A stretch of 39,518 bases of DNA from Pseudomonadota bacterium (GCA_022563685.1 JADFMY010000015.1:1-39518); one strand, 5' to 3'; positions 15,982 to 25,376 are shown, counted from the first letter of the stretch. A program made the numbers and translations. Notes: a model not told the origin generated them from the sequence alone.

Positions 15982-16812
15982 ATGAAGACAACATTCAATG
16001 CAGCCTGTGTCCAGAACACCGCTACCCGAGATATCGAGGCCAATATCGATTGGGTTTGCGAGCGAATTGTCGAAGCGCACAGTGAGGGAGCCGATTTTAT
16101 CGCGCTGCCTGAAACGGTCGGTTTGATCGAACCCGTCAGTGAACAAATACCGGATCTGTGTTTCGAGCAGGAAAACGATGCCGGGCTGGCGGCCTTTCGC
16201 GCACAGGCAAGAGACCTCGAAGTGTCGATCCTGGTCGGGTCTCAGTTGATCAAAGTCCCCGATGGCAGAATCGTGAATCGCAGTTTCCTGCTCGACGACA
16301 AGGGGGAAATCAGCGCGCACTACGACAAATTGCACCTGTTCGATATCCAGCTTTCCAACGGTGAATTCTACCGCGAGTCCGACGTAATCGCGCCGGGCGA
16401 CAAGGCCGTGGTGGCGACGACCCCCTGGGGCAAGCTCGGCATGACGGTCTGCTACGATTTACGCTTCGCGGCCCTGTACCGGGCGCTCGCGCAAAATGGC
16501 GCACAATTTATTACCATACCCTCAGCCTTTACCCAGACCACCGGTAAGGCGCACTGGCATATGCTGGTTCGGGCCAGGGCGATCGAAACAGGCTGTTATA
16601 TCATCGCGCCCAATCAGTGTGGCCATCATGTCGACCGGCGTGCTTCCTGGGGGCACTCGTTGATCGTCGACCCCTGGGGCAAGGTACTCGCAGACGCTGG
16701 CGCCGAACCAGGTATCGTGTATGCCGAGATCGATCTATCCAGTGTCGAGCGCGCGCATCGTAAGATTCCCGCGCTGACGCATGACAGGGCATTCAGTATT
16801 GAATACTTCTAA
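15982..16812 (+). CDS. carbon-nitrogen hydrolase, Nit1/deaminated glutathione amidase type
   Basis: A 276-residue nitrilase-superfamily amidase. The catalytic triad is visible: Glu in ALPETVGL, Lys in HYDKLHLFDI and Cys in VCYDLRFAALYRAL. The CYDLRF wording and the YDKLHLFD segment are those of the Nit1/YbeM branch, which hydrolyses deaminated glutathione and thus repairs a metabolic side-product. No membrane or signal segments are present, so it is cytosolic. It stands alone on the plus strand between moaA (divergent) and the aminopeptidase gene, whose stop codon abuts its own. Assignment to the exact substrate rests on motif resemblance only. Confidence 0.87.
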   Translation: MKTTFNAACVQNTATRDIEANIDWVCERIVEAHSEGADFIALPETVGLIEPVSEQIPDLCFEQENDAGLAAFRAQARDLEVSILVGSQLIKVPDGRIVNRSFLLDDKGEISAHYDKLHLFDIQLSNGEFYRESDVIAPGDKAVVATTPWGKLGMTVCYDLRFAALYRALAQNGAQFITIPSAFTQTTGKAHWHMLVRARAIETGCYIIAPNQCGHHVDRRASWGHSLIVDPWGKVLADAGAEPGIVYAEIDLSSVERAHRKIPALTHDRAFSIEYF

Positions 16813-17898
16813 CTATCGCAGCGTGTTTTCCCGGCGGCAGAGATCATCGTCTATTGGGGCGGCGTCCATCCATAATGCCAGGCACTGCTCACGTTCTTCC
16901 CTGCTCAATTCGCCAATTTTTTCCACCGTGTCGAAAAATCGGTCGAAGTCATGATCGTGGGCTTCGATCATCGCCAGGAATGCCGGTACCAGCGAGTGGT
17001 AGGTCGAAACCGAGGCGAGCTTGGCATTATTTAAATCACCTGCAAACCAGTGAGTAAAGCCTCCCTGGAAATTCAACCTGTTTGCGATCGCGGCGTGGTT
17101 TACACGCGCGGTGCTGAATATCGCCTGTTTTTGTTCCCGCTTGATCGCCTCGGGCGCATCGCTTTGGTAGAGCTGCGCCAATCGCTCGCGGGTTCGCCCG
17201 ATAAGCGTCACAATTTGCCGGCGATACTCGATCCAACGATGAAATTGTTTCAGTTCGGTATCCTCGCTTCTGGACTTCAGCCATAACTCGGTGCCTGCCT
17301 GTTGTACCGCGGCTGCGAGAGATTCGTTGAACTGGGTATCGTTATCGACGTATACCCGCTGGTGGGTTAGTTCGTGAAACAGTAAACCCGCGAGCCGATA
17401 ATCGGGCCAGTCGATAAAGCTGCTCAACACCGGGTCGTCAAACCAGCCGAGCGTCGAATAGGCGGGCACCTTGCCGACATGGATATCGAAGTTTTGTTGC
17501 CTCAATCCGGCGATATAGTCGGCCAGCATTTCTTCATCGTAATAGCCGCGGTAACTCGCGCAGCCGATGACGGGATAACACCAGCTATGCAACTGGATAG
17601 AAAACTCAGGCGCAGCGAACAGGTTTTGCAGGGCGTATGGCCGGTCGAGCTGTACATATCGGGTGTAACTACCCGAGTCTGGAAGTGACAGGACATCGAT
17701 CGAAAATTGGCGAATTTCCTGCACTAATTGCAGGCGCTGTTTCAGGCCCGGATCGAGCGCGGGGTCTTCGAGCAGGTCGACAATATCGGCGCGCTTGCCC
17801 ATGATCGCGAGATGCCCCGTGGTCATGTGCCAGTAATAACCGAAGTCGGTACAGCCACTTAGCAGCAGTAAAACGACGAGAGAGAAAAATGCGCGCAT
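16813..17898 (-). CDS. predicted zinc aminopeptidase lipoprotein (COG4324 type)
   Basis: A 361-residue protein starting MRAFFSLVVLLLLSGC, a clear lipoprotein signal with the lipidated cysteine at residue 16. The start at 17898 is chosen for this reason; in-frame starts farther upstream would bury the signal. The zinc site is LFHELTHQRVY (HExxH) with a downstream FNESLAAAV glutamate, the pattern of the predicted aminopeptidase family. Following residues are helical. It would be anchored in the cell envelope facing the periplasm. It is divergent from the carboxypeptidase-like gene (80 bases apart), and both are peptidases, so a joint role in peptide turnover is possible but unproven. Confidence 0.85.
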   Translation of the reverse strand: MRAFFSLVVLLLLSGCTDFGYYWHMTTGHLAIMGKRADIVDLLEDPALDPGLKQRLQLVQEIRQFSIDVLSLPDSGSYTRYVQLDRPYALQNLFAAPEFSIQLHSWCYPVIGCASYRGYYDEEMLADYIAGLRQQNFDIHVGKVPAYSTLGWFDDPVLSSFIDWPDYRLAGLLFHELTHQRVYVDNDTQFNESLAAAVQQAGTELWLKSRSEDTELKQFHRWIEYRRQIVTLIGRTRERLAQLYQSDAPEAIKREQKQAIFSTARVNHAAIANRLNFQGGFTHWFAGDLNNAKLASVSTYHSLVPAFLAMIEAHDHDFDRFFDTVEKIGELSREEREQCLALWMDAAPIDDDLCRRENTLR

Positions 17899-17978
17899 CG
17901 GATAGATATGGTTCCCCAGAGTTTTCATTGTTGTCAACAAACAGTATTCTCCCACATTCTCCAAAGTTAGAAGAAAAT

Positions 17979-19106
17979 ATGATTATTTCCAGCCGGTTCG
18001 ATGGTGGTAATATCGAATGCCTCGATCAAAGCGATGTGCGAAGTGTCCAGTTGCGTATCCGTGCCGATCATCAGTCCGATTTTTACCAGTGGTTTTATTT
18101 TCGCGCCTCAAACGTCAGGGACCTGGCCTGTCGTTATGTCATCGGCAATGCTGCGGGTGCGGTCTACGCCAAAGGCTGGGAGGGTTATCGAGCGGTCGCG
18201 TCCTACGACCGTGAATACTGGTTTCGAGTCGACACCAGGTTCGACGGTGAACAACTCGTAATCGAACATACCAGCGCGCAAGATCAGATTTACTTCGCCT
18301 ATTTCGCTCCCTACTCGATGGAACGCCATGCCGACCTGGTGGCTTTCGCACAAAGTAGCGCGCAATGCCAGGTTGAAACGCTGGGTGAGACACTCGATGG
18401 TCAGGCGATCGATTGCCTGCGATTCGGTGAGCCTGCACCGGCAAAGAAAATCCTGTGGATGGTGGCACGCCAGCATCCGGGTGAAACCATGGCCGAATGG
18501 TGGATGGAGGGTCTGATCAATCGGCTCGTCGATGACAGCGACCCGGTCGTGCGGGCCCTGCTGCAAAAGGCTGTGCTCTATCTGGTACCGAATATGAACC
18601 CCGATGGTAGTCACCGGGGACACCTGCGCACCAACGCCGCTGGAATCAACCTGAATCGCGAATGGCATGCGCCGAGCCTGGATAAAAGCCCGGAAGTGTA
18701 TCGCGTACTCGAGAAAATTGAATCTACCGGGCTGGATTTCGGCCTGGACGTTCATGGTGACGAAGCCCTGCCTTATAACTTTCTCGCCGGTACCGAGGGA
18801 ATTCCGGGCTGGAATGAAAAGCGCCAGCAAAAACTCGATTGCTACAGGCGAACGCTGGCACACATCAATCCAGACTTTCAGCTTGAACACGGATATCCTG
18901 TCAACAAGGCAGGGCAGGCCAATATGAGTTATTTCTCGAACGCCCTCGCACAGCGCTTCAGCAGCCCGGTAATGACCCTCGAAATGCCGTTCAAGGATGC
19001 AACCGATACCCCCGATGAATTGCAGGGCTGGAGTCCGGAACGTTGCATGAAGCTGGCCGGCTCCTGTCTCGATGCGCTGCACCTGTGTTGGGATGAGTTA
19101 CTGTAG
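17979..19106 (+). CDS. M14-family cytosolic carboxypeptidase-like protein
   Basis: A 375-residue zinc carboxypeptidase. The N-terminal about 130 residues form a beta-rich domain (FYQWFYFRASN is typical) and the catalytic part carries RQHPGETMAEWWMEG as the HxxE zinc motif, VPNMNPDGSHRGHLR, INLNREW, DVHGDEALP with the third zinc histidine, and TLEMPF with the catalytic glutamate. This domain order is that of the CCP/Nna1 subfamily, which removes C-terminal acidic residues from tubulin in eukaryotes; bacterial homologues have poorly known substrates. No signal peptide is present. The ATG at 17979 is the start that agrees with the fold. Confidence 0.85.
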   Translation: MIISSRFDGGNIECLDQSDVRSVQLRIRADHQSDFYQWFYFRASNVRDLACRYVIGNAAGAVYAKGWEGYRAVASYDREYWFRVDTRFDGEQLVIEHTSAQDQIYFAYFAPYSMERHADLVAFAQSSAQCQVETLGETLDGQAIDCLRFGEPAPAKKILWMVARQHPGETMAEWWMEGLINRLVDDSDPVVRALLQKAVLYLVPNMNPDGSHRGHLRTNAAGINLNREWHAPSLDKSPEVYRVLEKIESTGLDFGLDVHGDEALPYNFLAGTEGIPGWNEKRQQKLDCYRRTLAHINPDFQLEHGYPVNKAGQANMSYFSNALAQRFSSPVMTLEMPFKDATDTPDELQGWSPERCMKLAGSCLDALHLCWDELL

Positions 19107-19127
19107 TCAATGCACCGTCAACTCGCA

Positions 19128-19147
19128 AGGTCGAATGAATTCGACCA
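19128..19147. repeat. single copy of the TCGA palindromic repeat
   Basis: A dyad with sequence AGGTCGAATGAATTCGACCA lies downstream of the carboxypeptidase stop codon and ahead of the dehydrogenase stop. It matches the elements around 9733-9877 and probably serves as a terminator for the convergent pair. Confidence 0.6.
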
Positions 19148-19162
19148 GTCATAAATGCCCAC

Positions 19163-20242
19163 TCAATCAGGGGAAGTACCTGACATTTTATCCGGCATTT
19201 CCACGCCCAGCTTTTCAGCCCAGGGCTTTAAATCCTGCATGATCGTCGGATATAACTCGACACCATTTTCGAGCTGATCCTGGCGTCGTTGCCAGGCGCG
19301 TTGGCCTGGAACTCGAACCGGGTCGTCGCCCGGTTTGCTGTGGCTGTTTTCGCACAGTGTTTTGATCGCCTGCGCCTGTTGCATGAAGTGCTCGACTGGG
19401 CCAAAGGCTGCCGGGTCGATCATTTGAATATAGACCGAGTTGGCTTCGCCGTCATCAACGATGCTGTCGTTGGCGCGGCCGTAACCACCGAGCGCCATGC
19501 TCAGTATTTCGGTCATCAGCGAGAGCGCATAACCCTTGTAGCCATGAGATTCGCCGCCGATGGGCAGGATGCTGCCAGGCGGGTCGGCGAAAAAGACCGA
19601 GGGGTCGTCGGTGATTTCTCCGTGCGAGTCCTTTAAAAACTTTCCCGGTAACCTGTTGCCTTCGCGATGCGCGCGGCTGACATAACCACCGGCGGTGATA
19701 CACATACTGATATCGAACAGGATCGGATACTCGGGCGCCGGTGCGACGAAAGCAATCGGATTGGCCGAGAATACCGGTTCGATACCACCGTGTGCGCACA
19801 CGGTGTTTTCATTCGGGGTCGAACAGGTAATCAATGCCAGGTAACCTGCCTCGACAATCCTCGGGCAGTAGGCGGCCAGACAAGCGATATGCTGGCTGCG
19901 CCGAATCGTCGCACAAACAATACCGCGCGATGCAACACGTTCGATACATTGCTCGATAGCCCGCGACACGACCCAGGGGCCAGGCAGAAAATTAGCATCC
20001 CAGTTGAACAGGTTAGCGCGATCAGCGAGCACCTCGGGTTCTCCGGACATTCTTGACTCGCCCCGTTGCAGCCAGTCCAGATTGCTCGCTACGCGATTCA
20101 TGCCGTGCGTGGTAAAACCGAGCAGGTCGGCTTCGAGAAAAACGCTCGCCATCACTTCGGCGCGCTCAGGGGCTAAACCGGTCGCCTCGAATAAAGCAGA
20201 GGAGAATTTTATCAGTGAACTATGCGAATAACGGTCAGACAT
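19163..20242 (-). CDS. Ldh family NAD(P)-dependent oxidoreductase (malate/L-lactate type)
   Basis: A 359-residue member of the Ldh_2 family (malate, lactate, ureidoglycolate or sulfolactate dehydrogenases), unrelated to the classical Rossmann-fold LDH. Family landmarks are the TTHGMNR segment carrying the catalytic histidine, RRSQHIACLAAYC, CSTPNENTVCAHGG, the SANPIAF motif and GESHGYKGYALSLMTEIL. Length is normal. Substrate cannot be decided from the sequence. It stands alone, convergent with the carboxypeptidase and divergent from the RNA helicase. Confidence 0.85.
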   Translation of the reverse strand: MSDRYSHSSLIKFSSALFEATGLAPERAEVMASVFLEADLLGFTTHGMNRVASNLDWLQRGESRMSGEPEVLADRANLFNWDANFLPGPWVVSRAIEQCIERVASRGIVCATIRRSQHIACLAAYCPRIVEAGYLALITCSTPNENTVCAHGGIEPVFSANPIAFVAPAPEYPILFDISMCITAGGYVSRAHREGNRLPGKFLKDSHGEITDDPSVFFADPPGSILPIGGESHGYKGYALSLMTEILSMALGGYGRANDSIVDDGEANSVYIQMIDPAAFGPVEHFMQQAQAIKTLCENSHSKPGDDPVRVPGQRAWQRRQDQLENGVELYPTIMQDLKPWAEKLGVEMPDKMSGTSPD

Positions 20243-20409
20243 GAATCGATTGTGCCCGGGCTTGAACTCGTATACTCATCATATCTTAACAACGCTACCA
20301 ATTAAAACATGCGCGCGCTGGCACAAACCGTTATACTGCGCGCCCTTTTTTCGCTGGGGCAGAATAGTTTGTTTTATCTGCCAGGCATATTTACTTTCAG
20401 GCCTCACCC

Positions 20410-22212
20410 ATGACAACCGACCCGGTCACCGAGTTTAACCAACTGGCGCTGACAAAACCTGTTCTTAAGGCACTCGACGATGTTGGTTATGAAACGCCTT
20501 CTCTGATCCAGGCGCAAACCATTCCATTATTACTCGAGGGCAGGGATGTCGTGGGTCAGGCGCAAACCGGAACCGGTAAAACCGCAGCTTTTGCGCTGCC
20601 GATATTATCGAGGCTGGATCTAAAGCAGAAACAACCGCAGGTGCTGGTGTTAACCCCGACGCGGGAACTGGCGATTCAGGTGGCCGAAGCATTCCAGAAG
20701 TATGCGGCGCACCTGAAGGGCTTCCACGTATTGCCTGTCTACGGAGGGCAGCCTTATAGCGGGCAAATCCGTGCACTGCAACGGGGTGTCCATGTGATCG
20801 TGGGAACCCCCGGGAGAGTGATGGATCACATGCGCCGGGGAAATCTGCTACTCGATAAGCTGGTCACGCTGGTGCTCGATGAAGCCGACGAAATGTTGCA
20901 TATGGGCTTTATCGACGATGTGGAATGGATACTCGAAAAAACCCCGCCCACGCGACAAATTACCCTGTTCTCCGCGACCATGCCGCAACCGATCCGCCGT
21001 ATCGCCACGCGCTATCTAAACAAGCCTGTAGAAATCACCATCCGCTTAAAAACCATGACGGCCGAGACCATCCGCCAGCGATTCTGGCCGGTGAGCGGTG
21101 TGCATAAACTCGATGCGCTGACCCGCATCCTCGAAGCCGAACCGTTCGACGCGATGCTGATTTTCGTGCGCACCAAAACCGCGACACTGGAACTGTCGGA
21201 AAAACTGGAAGCGCGCGGATATGCATCGACGCCATTGAATGGGGATATTCCGCAAAACCAGCGTGAGCGCGCGATTGCAAATTTCAAATGCGGGAAACTG
21301 GATATTTTAGTCGCCACCGACGTTGCCGCGCGCGGTCTCGACGTGGAGCGCATCAGTCATGTGGTGAATTACGATATCCCCCAGGATACGGAAGCCTACG
21401 TGCATCGTATAGGACGCACCGGTCGTGCTGGTCGCTCGGGTGAGGCAATACTGTTCGTCGCACCCCGCGAAAAACGCTTGCTGGGAGTCATCGAGAAAGC
21501 CACCGGCAAGAAAATCGAGTTCATGGAACTGCCGTCGACCGATTCGATCAACGAGCGGCGAATAGCCAGATTCAAGCAACGCATAACCGATACCCTGGCA
21601 GGCGAGCAGTCGGCACTGTTTAGTCAACTGGTCGAGCAATACCAGCAGGAGCACGATGTGACGGGACTCGAAATTGCCGCAGCGCTGGCGCAAATGTCAC
21701 AGGGCGATACGCCTTTTTTGTTACCGAGCAAACCGCTTCGAAGCGACGATAAAAGCTGGAAAAAAGAACAGGGTAGAAGTGAAGAAAAACCGCGCAGAGA
21801 GCGTGAGCGTTCAGGCAGGAAAGAGTCTTCACCCGAGCAGGGAATGAAGCGCTACCGCATTGAAGTGGGCCATAATCACGGGGTCATGCCCGGCAACATT
21901 GTTGGCGCTATCGCCAACGAGACTGGTATGGATAGCAAGCATATCGGCCGCATCAATATTTTTGAAGACCATAGCCTGGTCGACTTGCCCGAAGGGATGC
22001 CGAAGCAGATGTTCAATACCCTGAAAAAAGTCAGAATTTCAGGGCAGCCGCTACAAATTTCCAGGCAGGACGACCGGGGAAAAGATGAAAAATCCGCCGC
22101 GCCTGCGAAGCCTGCAAAACCAGAGGGACGGAAAAAGGTTAAGATCAAGAAACGCAACAAGGATAAGGGTAAACCGAAAAGACTGAAGAATAAGGAAAGC
22201 CAGGCTCGTTAG
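20410..22212 (+). CDS. deaD: DEAD-box ATP-dependent RNA helicase, DeaD/CsdA type
   Basis: A 600-residue helicase. Motifs in order: Walker A AQTGTGKT (51-58), PTRELAIQ, GTPGRVMDH, DEAD (157-160), SAT (188-190), then in the second RecA domain ATDVAARGLDVERISHVVNYD and HRIGRTGRAGRSG. After about residue 475 comes a DbpA-like RNA-binding domain (KRYRIEVGHNHGVMPGNIVGA), and the last 40 residues are a lysine-rich tail. This architecture and length match DeaD/CsdA, a helper of ribosome assembly and cold adaptation. A GC-rich repeat followed by T residues (around 20312-20350) lies upstream; it might be a terminator of readthrough. Confidence 0.93.
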   Translation: MTTDPVTEFNQLALTKPVLKALDDVGYETPSLIQAQTIPLLLEGRDVVGQAQTGTGKTAAFALPILSRLDLKQKQPQVLVLTPTRELAIQVAEAFQKYAAHLKGFHVLPVYGGQPYSGQIRALQRGVHVIVGTPGRVMDHMRRGNLLLDKLVTLVLDEADEMLHMGFIDDVEWILEKTPPTRQITLFSATMPQPIRRIATRYLNKPVEITIRLKTMTAETIRQRFWPVSGVHKLDALTRILEAEPFDAMLIFVRTKTATLELSEKLEARGYASTPLNGDIPQNQRERAIANFKCGKLDILVATDVAARGLDVERISHVVNYDIPQDTEAYVHRIGRTGRAGRSGEAILFVAPREKRLLGVIEKATGKKIEFMELPSTDSINERRIARFKQRITDTLAGEQSALFSQLVEQYQQEHDVTGLEIAAALAQMSQGDTPFLLPSKPLRSDDKSWKKEQGRSEEKPRRERERSGRKESSPEQGMKRYRIEVGHNHGVMPGNIVGAIANETGMDSKHIGRINIFEDHSLVDLPEGMPKQMFNTLKKVRISGQPLQISRQDDRGKDEKSAAPAKPAKPEGRKKVKIKKRNKDKGKPKRLKNKESQAR

Positions 22213-22262
22213 GTTGGAGCCATAATTTCGGTCACCACTTTTTATTCTCCGTTGTGCAGGGT

Positions 22263-22592
22263 TTACTTGTCTTCAGGCGCCTGGTCTCTTTCAAGTAAAC
22301 CATAGTCGCGTATTACTGACGCCACCCTGAGTCTGTAATTTTGGAATATTTCAGCACGGCCACGTTTTTGCGCAGACCGATGCTCGAAATTATTACGCCA
22401 CGCTTTAACCGCGTCTTCGTCGCGCCAAAACGACAGGGATAGAAACTTTTCAGGATTGCTGATACTTTGAAATCGCTCTAGCGATATCAATCCCTCGGTC
22501 TTCTCTACCAGCGGTTTCAATTCGGCGGCAATGGAAAAATAAGTGTTTTCTTCCCCCGCCTTCGGCTCTAACTCGAAAATAACGGCAATCAT
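22263..22592 (-). CDS. antibiotic biosynthesis monooxygenase (ABM) domain protein
   Basis: A 109-residue one-domain protein with the ABM ferredoxin-like fold: an opening strand MIAVIFELEP, the helix LKPLVEKTEGL, and the motif LSLSFWRDEDAVKAWRN, which is typical of the domain. A GGGGGA site precedes the ATG. Proteins of this sort are often heme-degrading or quinol-oxidising enzymes, or have no known activity; the sequence does not decide. It lies convergent with the helicase and divergent from the metal-chelate importer, with no clear link. Confidence 0.82.
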   Translation of the reverse strand: MIAVIFELEPKAGEENTYFSIAAELKPLVEKTEGLISLERFQSISNPEKFLSLSFWRDEDAVKAWRNNFEHRSAQKRGRAEIFQNYRLRVASVIRDYGLLERDQAPEDK

Positions 22593-22729
22593 TCTATCCC
22601 CCGGTTCTAGTTACTGGTATCGAATTTTAACCTTAGCGGCGGTAGAAATACTATCAGAGCTTTACTGCTAACCAACAATGGGTTAAATAGCTAAGTTCTG
22701 ATGTGCGGAGACCCGTAAAAGAAAAACCC

Positions 22730-23575
22730 ATGACCCCAGAATCTCGAATCATAACTGCGATTGGCGTGTTGTTCCTGCTGTTGCCGGCACTCCTGTGGGC
22801 AGACGCTAGCAAGCAGACCAGGCCGCAACGTATCGTGTCGATCGGCCTGTGTGCCGACCAGCTATTATTGATGCTGGCGGAGCGTTCGCAAATTGCCTCG
22901 CTGTCTTCGTTTGCGACCGATGTCAATATGTCTTACATGGCAGACGCGGTGGGTGATATCCCGCTCAACGATGCCTCGGTAGAAGCCGTCATTCCCTATG
23001 CGCCCGATCTCGTGGTGGGGAGCAATTTTGCAGCCTGGAATACGACACGATTTTTGCGCCACCTTGGGTACGACGTCAAACTGCTGGCGCCACCGACCAC
23101 AATCGAGGGAATTTATACCATGCTGCGCGAGTTTGGCCAGTGGACCGGCAATCAGGATCGAGCGCAGAACCTGATTCGCGAGATGAAGCAGGCCATCAGT
23201 GAGATTCAGTTAGCCAACGCGGACAAACCGAGAAAATCGGTCATCGTCTACTCGCCCAACGGTTACACCATCGGTGCTAATACGCTCGAAAATGAAATCC
23301 TGAATCTTGCCGGGTTTCGCAACCTCGCCGCAGAGATGGGCATCGACGGGTTCCAGAGAATTTCGCTGGAACGATTAATCGCGGCCAAACCCGATGTCCT
23401 CCATATCGATAACCATGTGTTCAACCGTGACTCGCTTGCGAGCGCCTATATCGGTCACCCGGTACTCGACCGTGCGGTGAAGCAAAAAGACCGGGTATTT
23501 ATCCCTGCGCGTTTACGCATTTGTGCCGGCCCTATGGTGACCGAGGCGATCGAATACATGGCACAAAGACGATGA
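22730..23575 (+). CDS. periplasmic binding protein of metal-chelate/cobalamin ABC importer
   Basis: A 281-residue type III substrate-binding protein (BtuF/FepB class). The start at 22730 gives a signal peptide ending LLWADA; a GTG nine codons upstream is the alternative. Body motifs are RIVSIGLCADQLLLMLA near the mature N-terminus, VEAVIPYAPDLVVGS, and the long connecting helix around TTIEGIYTMLREFGQWTG. Its stop overlaps the permease start as ATGA. Ligand class (cobalamin, heme, ferric chelate or other) cannot be read from sequence; there is no cobalamin riboswitch motif visible upstream. Confidence 0.85.
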   Translation: MTPESRIITAIGVLFLLLPALLWADASKQTRPQRIVSIGLCADQLLLMLAERSQIASLSSFATDVNMSYMADAVGDIPLNDASVEAVIPYAPDLVVGSNFAAWNTTRFLRHLGYDVKLLAPPTTIEGIYTMLREFGQWTGNQDRAQNLIREMKQAISEIQLANADKPRKSVIVYSPNGYTIGANTLENEILNLAGFRNLAAEMGIDGFQRISLERLIAAKPDVLHIDNHVFNRDSLASAYIGHPVLDRAVKQKDRVFIPARLRICAGPMVTEAIEYMAQRR

Positions 23576-24591
23576 ACCTCGCACCTTTACCTGGTAAAAC
23601 ACTTTCCAGCAAGGCCCTGTTGGGCGCTTTGATATTCGGCCTGTTCATCGTATTTATTGCAGCGTTGATGGTGGGTCCGGTCGAAATCAGCCTGTTCGAA
23701 GCGATGCGCCAGGGCTTGCAACAGGATGCATCGATCGAATACTTGATCCTGTTTGAAATCCGCCTGCCGCGCGCGCTGCTCGCGTTATTGATCGGTGCAA
23801 CGCTTGGCCTCGCTGGCGCCGCGTTGCAGGGTTTGTTGCGCAATCCGCTCGCCGAGCCCGGTATTATCGGCGTCTCCAGTTTCGCCGCGCTCGGCGCGGT
23901 CATCGTGTTTTACTATGGCCTCTCGGGCCTGGCCTGGTATGCCCTGCCGCTCGGTGGGTTGGTTGGGGCCCTGTTGTCGGTGGTGATTATTTTCATGCTG
24001 GTGGGTAAAAGCCGCTCGATCGTAACCCTGATTCTTGCCGGGGTCGCGATCAATGCGATTGGTGGTGCGCTGATAGCGTTAGTGCTCAATTTTGCCCCCA
24101 GCCCCTACGCGATGCAGGAAATCCTGTTCTGGCTGCTGGGCTCGGTGGCGAACCGCAGTAGTAACGAATTGCTCATCGCCTTGCCCTTCATCGCGCTGGG
24201 CTGGATCATGGTTTTATCCTCCGGACGATTCCTCAATGCGCTAACGCTGGGCGAGGAAACCGCATACTCGATGGGTTTCGATGTCAGCCGGTATCGCTGG
24301 ACCCTGGTGCTCGGTGTTGCCGTCAGCGTGGGCGCCGCGGTGTCGGTCGCGGGTAATATCGGATTTATCGGGCTCGTGGTGCCGCATTTGATCCGGCCCC
24401 TGGTCGGTTACGAACCCAGGCGATTGTTAGTCGCCAGTGCGCTCGGGGGCGCGATACTGTTGCTGGTGGCAGATATCGCGGTGCAGCTACTCTCCAGTGG
24501 CGGTGAAATAAAACTCGGGGTCATCACAGCGCTGGTCGGTGGGCCTTTCTTTTTATTCCTGATTTTAAAATCGAAGAATATGATGCTATGA
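23572..24591 (+). CDS. FecCD-family ABC importer permease
   Basis: A 339-residue permease with about nine or ten transmembrane helices. Characteristic stretches are EIRLPRALLALLIGATLGLAGAALQGLLRNPLAEPGIIGVSS near residues 60-105 and GFIGLVVPHLIRPLVG around 263-278, which are signatures of the BtuC/FecCD type. The true start is 23572, where ATG overlaps the binding-protein stop; the longer open frame upstream is not coding. Its stop overlaps the ATPase start as ATGA, giving a tightly coupled three-gene set. It would form a homodimer in the inner membrane. Confidence 0.92.
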   Translation: MNLAPLPGKTLSSKALLGALIFGLFIVFIAALMVGPVEISLFEAMRQGLQQDASIEYLILFEIRLPRALLALLIGATLGLAGAALQGLLRNPLAEPGIIGVSSFAALGAVIVFYYGLSGLAWYALPLGGLVGALLSVVIIFMLVGKSRSIVTLILAGVAINAIGGALIALVLNFAPSPYAMQEILFWLLGSVANRSSNELLIALPFIALGWIMVLSSGRFLNALTLGEETAYSMGFDVSRYRWTLVLGVAVSVGAAVSVAGNIGFIGLVVPHLIRPLVGYEPRRLLVASALGGAILLLVADIAVQLLSSGGEIKLGVITALVGGPFFLFLILKSKNMML

Positions 24592-25376
24592 GCCTGCTCA
24601 AGGCGACCAGGCTCGAATACCTGATCGGGGATCTGGCGATCCTCAAGGGTATCGATTTCGAAATCAACGAAGGCGAGCTGATTGGCCTGATCGGCCCCAA
24701 TGGCGCGGGCAAAAGTACACTGTTACGACTGCTCACCCAGGTCGAGCCGCCGAGCGCTGGCGAGGTTTTATTCGACGGTAAGCCGATGGACCAGCTCAGT
24801 CCCGAAGAACGCGCGCGCCGCATCGGCTACCTGGTGCAGGGCGCCAAAGCGCACTGGCCTTTCTCGGTAGAAAAGCTGGTCGGACTCGGCCGTATTCCGT
24901 ATCAAAAATGGTGGCAACAGGCATCGAACCAGGACCACGAAAAAGTTTTGCAGGCGATGCAAATGACCGAAACCCTGGCGTATCGAAATCGCGTCGTCAC
25001 CACGCTCTCCGGCGGCGAACACACGCTGGTGATGCTCGCACGCGTCATGGCCACTGAACCGCAATTGATCTTCGCCGACGAACCGGTCGCAGCACTCGAC
25101 CCCTACCATCAGCTACATGTGATGGAAATTCTGCGTAACCACGCTAGCGATCAAGGTGCCGCGGTCGTGGTACTGCACGACCTGAGCCTCGCCGCGCGGT
25201 TTTGTGACCGCCTGTATTTACTCAACCACGGTGAGCTGTATTGCAGCGGTAGTACCACCGAAGTCCTGAGCGCAGAAAATATTGCCACCGTCTACGGCGT
25301 CAAAAGCCGCATCGATTTCGATGAAGAAGGGATAAGCATCACACCGATATCCCGGCTGGGGGACCATCATCCTTAA
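24588..25376 (+). CDS. ATP-binding protein of metal-chelate/cobalamin ABC importer
   Basis: A 262-residue ABC ATPase of the FecE/BtuD class. Walker A is GPNGAGKS (36-43), the Q-loop falls in GYLVQGAKAHW, the signature is LSGGEHTLVMLARVMA and Walker B is LIFADEPVAALDP, with HDLSLAARFCD as the H-loop. The LSGGE is followed by HTLVMLA where QRVLLA is usual, an altered flank seen in a share of this class. It overlaps the permease gene at the start and, in convergent orientation, shares a four-base TTAA with the stop of the outer-membrane protein gene. Confidence 0.92.
   Translation: MSLLKATRLEYLIGDLAILKGIDFEINEGELIGLIGPNGAGKSTLLRLLTQVEPPSAGEVLFDGKPMDQLSPEERARRIGYLVQGAKAHWPFSVEKLVGLGRIPYQKWWQQASNQDHEKVLQAMQMTETLAYRNRVVTTLSGGEHTLVMLARVMATEPQLIFADEPVAALDPYHQLHVMEILRNHASDQGAAVVVLHDLSLAARFCDRLYLLNHGELYCSGSTTEVLSAENIATVYGVKSRIDFDEEGISITPISRLGDHHP

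Noticed and set aside
18108-19082. 324-codon minus-strand frame opposite the M14 carboxypeptidase
   Set aside because: Long, but antisense to a gene with full catalytic motifs; no domain is recognisable in it.
20312-20350. Intrinsic terminator upstream of the helicase
   Set aside because: GCGCGC copies followed by T residues are suggestive, but the stem is only six bases with a 19-base loop, and no plus-strand gene lies upstream to be ended.
22593-22729. Cobalamin riboswitch ahead of the FecCD-type importer
   Set aside because: No B12-box-like GCCACTG or related conserved segment could be seen, and the leader is short.
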